From Omphalotus guepiniiformis (Eukaryota > Basidiomycota > Agaricomycetes > Agaricales > Omphalotaceae): DNA of 64,000 nt. Position numbers and translations under genes: made by a program. Below are positions 35,921 to 47,764 of the stretch, piece after piece. The notes beneath the pieces were generated by a model. That model searched no databases. It was not told the DNA's origin and saw nothing but the letters and a program-made list of their open reading frames with translations. Position 1 is the stretch's first letter, and each line of letters starts with the position of its first letter. The stretch lies in assembly GCA_028554645.1 (NCBI GenBank), contig JAQOOI010000073.1, positions 620,001 to 684,000 of the forward strand. Direction: 5' to 3'.

Positions 35921-36509
35921 TTAGTGGAAGAAATCCCGAGTGAATTTTTGAAAACGTACATTCCTGCGATCAACAGACGGATGAATGTCTTTCATGTATC
36001 CAAACTTCACCATGTTAGCATTTAGAACCAATCCGCAAGATTCTGCGTATTGGATGAATCGCTCAAGTAACGCTCTGTCCTTCTCTGTTTCTTCCCGTAT
36101 AGTCTTGTTGTCTGGATGCGACTCTTCGAATTGCGATGGACCTTCGTATGTGATGTGACGAATGGGAAAGAACAAGTGCTTTGTCTTCTGTTCAAATTTG
36201 AGAGCTCGGTCCTGTGCAGCTGCTTCTGAGACGTAACAATCTATCAACGAAAGGTAAGTCCATAGCAACTTTTAAGACAATCCACGACGACATACATCTA
36301 AGCTTCGGCGCGACCCGTTTTCCCTCCGGTGGGAGTAATCCCCTCCAATTGTCATAAGCCAGAATATATTCCAGAAAATCCGAGTCAGAGTCTTCCAGGA
36401 GATCCTTGACTTGAGTAGTTGGTAAGCTGCGGATGAATTCCTTAAAGTCAGGAATGGACATCTCGTAGCCACTGTAGATGGCAAATTGTGGTTTTCGCAC
36501 ACTGGGCAT
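35921..36509 (-). CDS. Array protein A, copy 2 (unknown function, intact)
   Basis: Exons 36509-36296 and 36240-35921 encode 177 residues. It starts MPSVRKPQFAIYSGYEMSIP. Compared with copy 1 the middle is AYDNWRGLLPPEGKRVAPKLR, and exon 2 begins CYVSEAAAQDRALKFEQ. Then KHLFFPIRHITYEGPSQFEE is unchanged and the tail is FQKFTRDFFH. Splice sites are standard and no lesion is seen. It is transcribed away from B copy 2 with 415 bases between the starts, so the pair probably shares a promoter region. The protein family is unknown to me. The conserved charged helix in exon 2 hints at a protein-binding role, but this is a guess. Confidence 0.7.
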
Positions 36510-36924
36510 GATGGACGGAGGAGTGAAGTTTGAATTCAAACCTCCATGCTCTAATATAGACCGAAGGTAATCATGTGACATTGAAATTCCGTGGCACTGA
36601 GGCACTTAGCGCTGGTCGTTAGCTCCAAGTTTAGCTCGTCGGACTACTTTTCAAAGCCATTGTTCTTATCAACTATTGTTCTTGGAACTTATTGTTGTGC
36701 CCATCTGGTAGCGCTTCCCTGCTTCCCTCTTGTACCAGCTTACAGGCCATGCGGCCAGTATTCTGATGTGGCGAGAAGATAGTAGATCCATCAGAAACCT
36801 TTTTGAAACTATTGTGCTCGACTTGCATTGTTCTGCATGAGGATTAGGGTAAATTGGAGTCATTGCGTCTCTGCTATATATTTTACTGCCAGGTTCTCTT
36901 TCTGCATACTACTGAATATCCCTC

Positions 36925-37669
36925 ATGCCTCCTCTCTTTGACCCAGCCGAGAGGTTATCCCCGCGTCTTCAAGAACGTCTTGATGCGTGGACCATAAGCC
37001 CACCAAGGCATCAGTTCCAAGCGTATGGTCCGCTTAATGCGTACTTCCAAGATATCAAGTTTACTTCCGAAAGTTTTCTTGTAAAACCACAAGCTTTGCT
37101 TCGTAAAGAGGACAACTTGAATGCAGGTATTTTCATTTTCACCCACTTGGTCGTGCAGTCAAAGCTAACATATCTCTCAACAGATGAAGGAAATGACTCT
37201 GATACTCCCGATGATCCGGATAGGTCCATTGATTCTCAAGGTACGTTAGATGCATCGTTGCCTCAGGTCGTACTTTTTCTTGATAGCTATCGACAACGTA
37301 GGTGTAGGTGTAACAGAGGTCAAATATTACCCTGATTTCAACGTCTGTCAATATTACGGGGCTGACGTCGATGCGAACCCTCGAGCAGACATAATCCGCA
37401 TCATCTGCGAGGTAGGCTCTCTGGGTGCCGATTTATCTCAATTGACACGGCAGTTGCGTCGATACCTTGATGCTGCTGGACAGAGGTGGGAAGGCCACCT
37501 TTTGGGAATCGGCCTTGTTGGAAATGAAGTCACTATGATCAAGAATCGAGACAGAACTGGCCGATTCCGAACAGTTAGAGTCCAAGGCCAGGACTGGATA
37601 TCTATGTTTCATCCACGCTTCGTAGAAGAGCTCAATAGACTTCGTGTTTATTGTCTGCAAAATGATTAG
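36925..37669 (+). CDS. Array protein B, copy 2 (unknown function, only intact B)
   Basis: Three exons, with introns at about 37128-37183 and 37241-37287, give about 213 residues. It starts MPPLFDPAERLSPRLQERLD and includes HQFQAYGPLNAYFQDIKF. An acidic segment DEGNDSDTPDDPDRS follows. The C-terminal half has DIIRIICEVGSLGADLSQLT, RRYLDAAGQRWEGHLLGIGL and a final VEELNRLRVYCLQND. The block EVGSL-x9-Q-x(20)-G-x-LLGIGLVG is the best-conserved part among the three B copies. There is no signal peptide or membrane helix, so it is probably intracellular. I do not recognise the family. It pairs divergently with A copy 2. Confidence 0.65.
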
Positions 37670-38067
37670 GTACCGGAGGGGTACAGCGATGCAGTAAAAA
37701 TAACGGTGCATTATGCTGTTGAAGGGGTGAGGCGCCTATCATGGATAGATGTTGTATATATAGTCAGAATACATTCTGTGCCGGATAAGAACACAATCCA
37801 TTCATCCCTATCAGACCAGTCCTTGGCTATCAAACGATACTTTCAGTGTTCTTAGATCGAAAAGGTATATGTTGTCGAAGAATCTCCAGAAATAAAATGA
37901 TATGCACAAGCACAAGGGTGTATTCGAGCGACGGATGTGTATGCTTCATGTATCGGAACTTCAGCATGCTAGCATTCCCTTCTCATATAGTGACACACAC
38001 CGGAAATTACAAGTAGGCAGCAATGTATTATTCCTCAGAACCAAAACCAATTAGTGCTAAAAACAAA

Positions 38068-39034
38068 TCAGTGGAAGAAATCCCGAGTGAATTTTTGAAA
38101 ACGTACATTCCTGCGATCAACAGACGGATGAATGTCTTTCATGTATCCGAACTTCACCATGTTAGCATTTAGAACCAATCCGCAAAAATCTGCGTATTGG
38201 ATAAATCGCTTAAGTAACGCTCTGTCCTTCTCTGTTTCTTCCCGTATAGTCTTGTTATCTGGATGCGACTCTTCAAATTGCGTTGGACCTTCGTATGTGA
38301 TGTGACGAATGGGAAAGAACAAGTGCTTTGTCTTCGCTTCTAATGTGAGAGCTCGGTCCTGTTCAGCTGCTTCTGAGACGTAACAACCTATCAACGAAAG
38401 GTAAGTCCATAACAACTCTTTAGTTAATTCACGACGACATACATCTCAGCTTCGGTGTTACGCGTCTTTCTTCCGGAGGAAGAAATCTTCTCCAACTGTC
38501 ATAAGCCAGAATATCATCCGACGGTTTTTTGTCTTTTGATAAATTATGTAATCAACTTCCTGTTTCGGATACTCGCACATGGCTTGAACGGGAATTGCTC
38601 GAATCAATGTCTTTCAGTTCTTCAAAGTTGTTTTCAGCTTTCTGTTTCAGCATTTCAGATTTTTTCTTCATCATATATTGGAGAATTACAGAAATCATAT
38701 CATTACTATTTTAAGCTAGCAGGAGCCAGGAGCAGCCAACTGGAGGTCGGGTGCGGCTGGCATCATGTATTTTCACCTGGAATTTAGTTTACTGAAGCCA
38801 AAAGCGGCCGACCGAAGGTCGGACGCGGTTGGCCACCCAAAATGCGAACAAAAAAAATTTATCTCAGTCTGTGCATCGCACAGGTCACTGCTTGTAATCC
38901 AAAAGATCCGAGTCAGATTCTATCAGGATATACTTGACTCGAGTAGTTGGTACACTGTGGATGAATTTCTTGAAATCAGGGATGGACATTTCGTAGCCAC
39001 TGTAGATGGCATATTTCGGTCTTCGTACATGCAT
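38068..39034 (-). pseudogene. Array gene A, copy 3, interrupted by an insertion
   Basis: Exon 2 (38387-38068) is intact and nearly identical to that of copy 2. Exon 1 begins MHVRRPKYAIYSGYEMSIPD at 39034 and resumes after a foreign stretch at 38516-38897. The reading frame does not continue through the insert. The two halves otherwise align along their whole length with A copies 1 and 2. Confidence 0.75.
38516..38897. mobile_element. About 380 bp insertion with GC-rich hairpin units
   Basis: Absent from A copies 1 and 2, so its limits are set by comparison. It holds two related units about 65 bases apart (38729-38774 and 38794-38839). The second folds around GGCCGACC-gaa-GGTCGG, the first around the related CAACTGGAGGTCGGG. 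A/T-rich sequence precedes them. A four-base ATCC occurs at both edges and could be a target duplication. There are no coding frame and no clear terminal inverted repeats, so the class (MITE, SINE or other) is unknown. Confidence 0.5.
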
Positions 39035-39164
39035 GGACATCGGACGAGATAAACACTATTTTGACTGGCCGACGCGGCGGAATTATATAGGGACGCGCGC
39101 TCACGTGACATTGAAAGACCACTGACGCGCTCTTACGCGTCACGGGCTGTGTGCTGGACACCAA

Positions 39165-39440
39165 CAATCACCTCGTCCTTCGATTCTCAAGGTAAGGTGT
39201 AAATCATATTGTTGGCTGAGGTCAACCTGACGACTAATGAGAGATCCCGCCGTCGAAAATGTGGATGGGAGAGCTATCCTGACGATAGTATGGGCTGATG
39301 TTGATACAAACCATTTACCCAACATGATTCGCATTGCATGCGAGGTCTTGGCGACGATTAAAAATTCCGTGCCAATCCGTGGTACGACATTTGGGTGAAT
39401 ATGTTGACGCAGCCGGAGTATGGTAGGACGGATTCTAGAT
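39165..39440 (+). pseudogene. Array gene B, copy 3: degenerate fragment
   Basis: GATTCTCAAGGTAAGG resembles the B exon 2 end and donor. Further on, GCTGATGTTGATACAAACC followed by ATGATTCGCATTGCATGCGAGGT matches the coding core of B (ADVDANP, then IIRIICEV). Frames are broken and the C-terminal third is absent. It ends close to the last exon of Listerin. Confidence 0.6.
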
Positions 39441-39608
39441 ATTGGTCTTTTCTGAGCGCAAGTGTACATAGTCCAAATGGAGCCGTAACTGGAAGGGAGA
39501 CTCAACTCAGCTACCTTCCCCGGCACGCAACCAGATTTTCCTATTTCAGTGATTATTTCGCGACAGACATATACAATACAAACAAAACTCAAACAACCAC
39601 AATTACAA

Positions 39609-42600
39609 TCAAAGGAGAATGTCTGAGCGGCACAGAGGACAGCTCGAAGAATGACTTGAATCAAACCACTACGTGCAGTCTTGATCAGTGCGCACAGCGC
39701 GAGCAACAAGTGAGGACTTACTTTGTACAGACATCCTGCGTGGAAGCGATTTTTACACGTCCTGCATGGCTTTTTAGGCATGCTCCCGTCCATGACACTG
39801 AGAATCCTGTGGAAGAAACGTGCAGCGTATGAGATCCACGAAACGAAGGAAGCTGCCGAAGACATACGAATAGCAAATGGCACACTCCGCTTGGCCTTCA
39901 AAGTGAAGCGTCACGTTCTTCTTAAACAATGCTATTCCATCAACAATTCGGCCATTCTGAGCCCAGATGGTTTGTTGCACAGCGAGAGTCCACGCTCTCC
40001 ATCTACGCTCATCTACACCTACCCTCTTCATATCTCGAATTTCAATCTTGTGTAAAGGCCAATCTGGCGGTATTTTGAGTTTGATTTCCAATTGGTGCTC
40101 ATCAACCAGGTAAGATGCAGTGACTTCATTCAACAAGCTTGATACCTTGACCGTGAGATTCTCGCCCGCGAGCGCCGTCGTGGCCTCTGGGCTTTTGACG
40201 TGCGCGAGTTCCGTTTTTATGATCACAGGGGAGAAATGCGACGAAGTGTAGGCGGCTATGGCGGATGAGAGTTGGCGGTCCTTACAGTCAAGAACCCAGC
40301 TGCGAATGAGAGATGGAACAGTGAGGAGGGCGCGATAGTAGAGGTGTGCAGCTAGAACTTGAAGACTGAAGGTCGTGCCTGGCTCGTATACTTTCAAGCA
40401 GAGTAAGTTCGGGTAATGGCATGTAACAGGGAAAAGGACACACATTGTATGAGATACTCGTCCACAGCCCACACATCCAACTTGAATGCTTTCATAATAC
40501 CCTGGTCAAGACTAAGAAGACCAAGGATAGAAGGGAGAAAATGTGTTGTGATGAGGCTGGAGGTGCGTAGTTGATCAACATAGCTAATGCGAACTTTCAA
40601 AGACTATATGCCCAACTAAATGAGCTGTGTATTTTGCTTAAGCGATAGTGGCTTACGGTGTCAACGAACAGATCAAAGAGGAGCATCCATCCAAGTAAGT
40701 GACCGAAAACATTCTGCCATTAAAAAGGGAGAGAATGAAGAGAAATGCACCAATAACAGACGGACCTGCTCCTGCTCGTTCTCTTCCAACGCGTCGACAC
40801 TCAGAGCTTCTTGCAAGATCATGATGAGCTCAGGCGGCAACTCTGCCTTTACTTTATCTTCTGTGTCAACGCCTGCCTCAATGACGAGGTACTCTGTTCG
40901 CTTCTTCGCAGCCTGTTGTAGAAGCTGGTAGGCCATTTTCTGTACACTAGCAGAAGCGTCGGTGAGTAGGTGGCACATCTATAATTCAAGTTACAGACAT
41001 GAGAGTATTAATTAGTATATGTGGTACGGACGTGCGAGCGCATACCTTTGGCATTGTCTCATGAGTGATCAGTGAGGCAGGTAAATTTTGAACGATGGAC
41101 AAGACAAGCTCTCGACAGGTAGATGCAGGCGCCGAAGGAGACTCGGGATCTGGAGGCGGTCAATCAAAGGGAGAAAACAGAGTAAAAGATCAATCTTCCT
41201 ACATACCCAGCCGTGAAGTTGCTAGATCTCTGACCACGGTGAGAATAGCGTTCTGTCGCCCGTCCCAATCCGCTCTTAATGACTTGTTCGTCGAAGCCAG
41301 ATCCTGAAGGAGGATGACGAGTCGCAGGGTTCTTGCCAAAGTGGTAAGCGTGGAATCGTCCGTCATGTCCGAGTTCTGACGAGGTGCATCAGCAAGTAAG
41401 CCACTCCATGCGTAATACAGACAGATACCTCTAAATTATTCTCAATGACGTCAAGTATGAAAGCCCAATGACCTCCTGGAATATTTTGCAGAATGGGCGC
41501 CAAGTGGAAGAAGGTGAGTGTCATAGCGGATTCAACTTCTTCATCAATGTCTTCCTCAGAAGAAATCCACTTCTGGCATGCTTTAACGATATTGACGGCT
41601 CGTTGCTGAGGTAGGAACACGACATCGGATTCTGCATCAGGAGCTGTTGCGGCTAGTTTGCGGAGAGTCATTAGGCCATCCGAGTTAGCCTTCTGAGCCG
41701 GAACACCCAGGAGCGAAGCAGCGAGCTCATTACGGTACCTCTCTAACCGAGGGAGCTCAGGAGAGTAGCGACTTATGGCAGCAATGATTGTCATAGAGGT
41801 TTGAGGAGCTGATGCTTTTCGTCAGTACTTTGACTGAGAAGAAACGAAAACGACGTACATGCTTTCTCGATCTTCCTACTGTATGCGACCCATGCATCCG
41901 CCTCATCCTTGTCAATGTCATTAAAGGCATGCTCCAAGACCTCATGTAATATCCGGCTTTCTCTTATTGTCTCCGTGCGCTGCAGCAGCTCGACCAAGAA
42001 CCCGGCATGCGGCGTAAGCCCCTCCACATCTGGATTCCCCGTCAGCCGACTCAAGGCACTCCGTCTCCACTCATCACTCGGGACTGAGGTCAGCACGTAA
42101 GTTCCAATTTGCTGCACTCGAACAATAAGGTCACTTAGATCGACGTTCACTGCCTTCCGATCGAACACAGGACTCTGACCCGAAGGAAAATTGATCAAGT
42201 CCTCCGCATACATCTCAAACGCAAAGAGATGGCGTAAGCACCACACATTCTCTCTGGCAGTATACCGGTCGTGGAAGACAATGCACAGGAGAGCGTCCAC
42301 GAGCCTAGCGTATAAACTGTGACCTCGGGTATCGCACGACCTCGGGAGAGCTAGTTCTGAGGCACGTTCAGAACCTGGAGGAAGGAGCGGGTCTAAAACG
42401 GTCAAGCTGGAGCTGAGGGGGTCTGGACAGAGCTCATCCAGCATCAAATCGAATTCACTTTGGGAAGGAAGCAAATCACGAATGGGTTCAACCTGCCAGG
42501 AGGGGGGTAGCGCTTTGAGCGCCTCCACTACATGCTCTGGTCTTATGAGGGAAAACAACGCGTTAGGCGGAGTAAGCAGAGAAATGGAGTGTTTTCTTAC

Positions 42601-45600
42601 AAAGGTCGTACATTCGTGTCCTCGAGTATAGACTTCAGTCGTGCTTTGACTTCCAGGAAGACAGATGTCTGGTCGGAAGCGGCACCTAGCCACCCTATCC
42701 ATATCTTCTCGGCGGAGAGAAAAACCGCTTCGCTGTCGTCCTCGCAGCATTTCGGTATCAAATATGCAAAACAAAACACATCAGAAAGAACGCTCAATAA
42801 CAAGCTCGAGTCAGCTTTGATATTTGCGAGCGCAGCTGACAGCAGGTCAAGTACGACCGCAAAGCTGCTCGGAGAGATTTCAGCATTGCGCATGATGTTA
42901 TCCGTCTGGAGGCTAAATGATGACGCAATACTGTGCAAAAGGGTATGCAGGCCATTCTGAGTAAGCAGGGGTGCTACAAATACAGAACCACTAGTTAGTA
43001 ATTGACGAAACCGTCAAAGAACATAAAGCACACCTGGTACCTTCAACGTCCGACGGATTAACGAGACTTGATCTGCCCCAGGGGGACCGCGGAGGGACTC
43101 GACAAGAAGATTAGAAATCAACTCATCGAGCCCGTAAGCTTTAGGTATCAGGCTGGCAAAAACAGGAAACTCTTCCAAAGCGTTCAGTAGTTGAGAAAGC
43201 GTGGCGTCAAAAGTTTCCGGATGAGATGATATTGCCACAAGGAGATTATGCCAGCACTCGCTTCGTTTCTCTTCGTCGCCTCTGTGCAAGTAGTAGGTAC
43301 GCAGAAGTGAAGGCGAGTTCACGAGCAGCTCGTAACCACTCGTATTTACCAGTCCGTCCAAACGTTTACTGAACTCCTCGGTAGAAAATACATCCTGAGT
43401 GAATGCATCGATGAGGGACACCAGCAGAGGTATATATTCTGATGTCTCTTCCTCTCCGTCAGCACTGAGCCTTAGCGCACTCTCGCATTTCTCTAAAGTG
43501 CAAGAGAGTGTTTCCTTCAGAAAGTCACAGGCAGCGTGATTCAGAACGCCAGTTGTCTCCTTTGTATTATCTTGTGCAATGAAGGCCTTGAGCGTTGTGG
43601 ACAGTAAAGAAGGATTGATAGTCAGGGACTTGTTCATTGCATCCGAAAGCACCTCCCATGCATGATGGTATAATGCTAAAGCGTTGTCAGCCCAGAATCA
43701 GCACTTATACATTAGTTTCTCACCTAAATCGACCCCTTGAAGGTCCGCCAGATATCTTGTTAAGAGAGAAGCCGCTGTTCGTTCCTCTACCTTCAAGTCT
43801 TTGGTGACCAACTCTTGCCATACTCTCTCAAGCTGTTCCTTGACCAAGAACTTGACCCCATCCTCCGCCTCCGAGATAGTAGAGGTTCCAAGTAGAAGCA
43901 TTGCTTGATGAGCAACAGTGTCTTCCGAGCTGTTGATAGCGCGCCACATTCGTCTGATGAGGAAAAGGGTACATTCCAGCAAGGATGAGAGAAAAGCGCT
44001 GGATATTGTGGTACGTTGCAAAGAGTTCAAGGCACGACCATCTAAGGCAGCCCAGAAGGAAGTGAAAAATTCGCTCAAAGGTTTCTCAGGCGCTGCTGAG
44101 GTGAGAATCTATGAAAGCATCAGCCAGATGTTCAAACCGCCGAAACGTTCCGGACATACAGAAGAGGGGATTGTCGAAAGAACAATGACTACAGTGGGGT
44201 AGCCCTGTAAAGGGGACCCGGAGCATCCTAACTGGAGAAACTGTAAAAACTCTCGATATGCCAATGACAGTTTGCCGCTAGGGGAAGTTTCTGGCGAAAT
44301 CGCCGAACTGGCTGCATCGTCATCGTCATCGCTGTCTTCGGATTCTGAGTCTACGTCGTGCAGCTCAAACGCAAGCTCGAGCTGCCAAGATCTGGGATGT
44401 TCTTGACAAACTTTTAGCCATCATGACCTCTACGAAGAAATAAAATAACACCTTTGAGGAAGATTAGCAGCGGCTGCCACATTGCCATCTGGACCATGGT
44501 GTCAGGCTCGACCCACGCGGATCGTAGGACAGCTGTGCTCAAAATAGGCAGAAAAGATTCTGAACGATCTATTCCAAGTGTGTGTCAGCTCGGCCAGTGG
44601 CGAACCCATAAGAAGATGACCAGACCTTTCAGCGTTTTGAGCACTACTTGCACAAGATTCCACGCAGACTTTCTGACAGATGGCTGACCGGCCCCGAAAC
44701 ATTCGGCGGTAGGTGGTAAAAATGGGCAGATCTGCGAATGGTGAAGAGCGGACCACAAGGTAGGATTGGTAAAGAACGCCACTGAGTCCTCGATGCGTTC
44801 CTTCCCATGATGTTCTGCACAATATCCGTCAAGATTTGTCTTGACTTCAATGAAAGAACCGGCATACCCAGAACCCATCTGATGGACCCAAAAGCGCCGA
44901 TACGTAACCGTGCTTTCCTATCAGATTCATTCTCTTCATCAGCCTCGGCTTTCGAGCGTTCGGTCTCCAAGAACTCATTCTGCAATTGAGCGGGACGACC
45001 TCTGGGGCCCTTTCTACGTGCAGGTAGGGGAGCCTGAGGAGCGATAGGATTAATGTGATTGTATACACCACTAGGATCTAGAGCAGCACGATGAACGAAG
45101 GATTGAAGTGATCTGACGGTATTCTCAAACCCCGCCAGAGATTTGACTAGTTTGCTCCATGATTCTGCAGCTGCTGTCGCCACGCTTTTGTCAATATCAT
45201 GCACAGCGATACTCCATGTTCCGATAATGCTGGAGGCTTGATCTTCTTCCATGGATTCAAATATGGAAAAAAGTATCTGATCTCGGATAGAGGGAATGCG
45301 GAGGAAACAAGCGTGCACACCGGCAGCGAGGTATCGGATGCGCCTAGAATAATGTATGAAGAGAACCGGAAGATGATGTAGCTGACAGTGCTTTTCAGTA
45401 CAAAGACATTCCGCAACACGAAACACTCACCCAGACGGGTAGCATATCAAGCAACACGTATTCATCCCCATCTTGCTCTTTGAGCACATTGTCCACCCAT
45501 CCTGACTGCAGGTCTTCCAGTGCTCGTATCTTCGTGACCACAGATTTCTTTGCCAGATTTCTGAGCACAACAAGAAGCTCTGGGGGAAGCCGATGCATGA

Positions 45601-45826
45601 GACCAGTCGTTTCCAAAGGATCCGGTCTAATTGGCGCTGGCTTGATTGGTGCGATATATACCTTTTGGCGCGGCTCCTTTTTCGCGATCTTCTTTCCTTT
45701 CTCCTTATTCTTAGGCTTCTTCTCTTTAGGAATGGGCTCCTCTGCGCCGTTAGCTACGGCGGCTCTTCGTGCATGCTTCTTTCGCGTTCCCGAAGATGCA
45801 GACGACTTGCTACCGCCCTTCGCCAT
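39609..45826 (-). CDS. LTN1: Listerin, RING E3 ubiquitin ligase of ribosome quality control
   Basis: A long minus-strand gene of many short-intron exons, about 1,800 residues when joined. It begins MAKGGSKSSASSGTRKKHAR, a basic start, then the N-domain HRLPPELLVVLRNLAKKSVV-TKIRALEDLQ typical of listerin. The middle is a string of HEAT-like helices with no other domain. The C-terminus is diagnostic: CAICYSVISVMDGSMPKKPC, CRTCKNRFHAGCLYKWF and SSSCPLCRSDILL, a complete RING of the listerin type. The last exon starts after an acceptor at about 39669, and the stop is TGA (39609-39611). LTN1 tags nascent chains on stalled 60S subunits for degradation. It is divergent from the hydroxyacid dehydrogenase gene and otherwise unremarkable. 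Confidence 0.93.
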
Positions 45827-46252
45827 GTAAGAAGAGAATCGTCAGATAATTCGCGTATTTCCTAAAGTCAAGGGACTCAGCACAAATGTCTCGCAATAGG
45901 TTGAACTCGACGATTGACGAACCCAGATATGGATTGATACGATCAGTACATCTATTCGATATGAAGCCCCCACAATGCCTTCAGCGTTTCAAGAATTGCA
46001 AGTTAATCGCAGCAGGAAGGAACTGTTGCCACTTCAGAATCATTTGGCTTTTCCGCCTCAGATGTGTTGGTAATACGAGTGAGTCATCATCATGTGACAT
46101 CGTCACGGCCGGTCATCGGCAAATAGAAAGATCACGATATGGTATCCGGCCCGGATTTCCGTGACTTAAAGGCTTCGCGTCAACGTCGTGTGAGTGAATT
46201 GCCCTAGCAATTGTATTTGAGATATCCGACGTCTCTTTCTTCTCTCTGAACC
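45827..46252. promoter_or_regulatory. Shared divergent promoter region of LTN1 and the hydroxyacid dehydrogenase
   Basis: The 426 bases between the two start codons must carry control signals for both genes. No perfect TATA box was seen; AGTGAGTCATCATC at 46079 resembles an AP-1/Gcn4-type TGAGTCA site. Confidence 0.45.
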
Positions 46253-47764
46253 ATGTCTTCTGAAGGGTCAATACCAAAAATCTCCTTTAACAATGTACAA
46301 ACGCGCCTGACTACCATCTCTTCCCATCTCAGTAGCAAGATACCTCGTGTCGTTGTTTGCAGAGACCTTGGCCCGGATGTAATGCCTCTGCTAACGAGCA
46401 GAAACGATATCGAGGTCAGTGTGGCACGATCTGCTACATTGGTTGCGCTGATGAAATTCGTGAAAGGTCGTTCTTTGGGGAGAAGATCGCGTTTGCGATC
46501 GCCAGTGGTTGCTTGAGAATGTAAAAGGGGCCGCTGGAGTTATCATAGTTTTCTCCGAGCTGGTGAGCCCAGCAACACGTTGATGTTATAATGAATGACT
46601 TTGACGGAACCTCGTAGGTGAATGATGAATTCCTCGAAGCCGGTGTGTTTATGTTTTACGAAATACTCTGAATCCATGCGATTGAGCGCGGGAAGGACAG
46701 CCGGTCCAAGCCTCCGAGTTGTTTCCACTATGTCTGTGGGATACGGTAAGAAGAGTTTCCTAAGTCTCCGAGTATATCTTATCTTCTCCTTTACAGAGCA
46801 CATCCATCTTCCCGAGCTCGCCAAACGCAATATTAGATTGGGGTACACTCCTGACGTTTTGACTGATGCTGGTATGTCATTCTCAGCGCCAGCTTAACAG
46901 TTAAATGCTCATGAATTAACGAAGTGGCTGACACTTCGATTATGCTTGCCCTCATGGCTGGACGGAATGCCAACGAGACTATGAGCATCGTGAGGGAGGG
47001 TAGAGTATGTCTGCGTCATTTTACTGGATTTTCTATGCGCGCTCATCTTATCTCCAGTGGCCGAAATTCATTTGGGCTCCGTTTGCACTGTGCGGTCCCC
47101 AGCTCAGTACTACCTCAAATTCCCCATCTCGTACCGTCGGTTTCCTTGGGTTTGGTCGTATATCTCAGGCAACTTTGGCTCGTCTAATTCCGTTCGGCGT
47201 AACGGACTGCATCTACTCTTCCAACCCCTCTTCGTCTCCAAAGACAGATCGCGACGAGGCCCTTCTCAAGCAACATCAGCCGCAACTGAAATCTCTCCGA
47301 GGAGTCGATATAGATACACTCGCGCGCGAAAGTGACGTACTCTTTGTTCTCGCACCTGGGGGCCCTAAAACACGGCACCTAGTCAACGAAGAGTTTCTCA
47401 AGAAGATGAAGAGGCACAGCGTGCTTGTCAATACTGGAAGAGGTACCGTAGTTGATTCAGATGCGCTGGCGAAAGCCCTCCGAGAGAACTGGATATGGGG
47501 AGCCGGTATCGATGTTGTCGAAAACGAACCAAATATCCCAGCGGATCACGTATTGCTTAAAGAACCAAGGTTTGGTATTGTGGCCCTCGACCGTAGTTAT
47601 GATACTCATGATATACTTCTGGTAGATGCAATATTTTGCCTCATATAGGAAGTGCCTCCTTCGAGACTCGTCTGGCCATGGCGACTTTGGCCGTAAATAA
47701 CTGCCTCGCTGGAATTGCAGGGAAGGCCATGCCAGCGGAACTCGACGTGAAGGCATATGTTTGA
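46253..47764 (+). CDS. D-isomer-specific 2-hydroxyacid dehydrogenase (glyoxylate/hydroxypyruvate reductase type)
   Basis: About eight exons from [20 protein letters not shown] at 46253 to TGA at 47762-47764. Substrate-domain parts are [34 protein letters not shown] and [13 protein letters not shown]. The nucleotide fold has [17 protein letters not shown] (G-x-G-x-x-S in place of the last Gly). Catalytic residues are all present: Arg in NTGRGTVVD, Glu in VVENEP, and His in LPHIGSA after the last intron. The family reduces glyoxylate or hydroxypyruvate with NAD(P)H; yeast Gor1 is a relative. Nothing is missing. The cofactor cannot be fixed from sequence by eye. Confidence 0.88.

Larger units (their letters stand above)
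35581..37726. repeat. 2.15 kb tandem duplication unit (A copy 2 plus B copy 2)
   Basis: The sequence beginning GTGAGGCGCCTATCATGGAT at 35581 starts again at 37727, an offset of 2146 bases. The next 340 bases are nearly identical in the two places, as are the A exons that follow. Small differences (a 20-30 bp indel near 35690/37830, scattered substitutions) show that the copies have begun to diverge. Confidence 0.8.

Noticed and set aside
39395..39832. 145-codon plus-strand frame
   Set aside because: Mostly antisense to the last exons and RING of LTN1, whose minus-strand frame is well supported.
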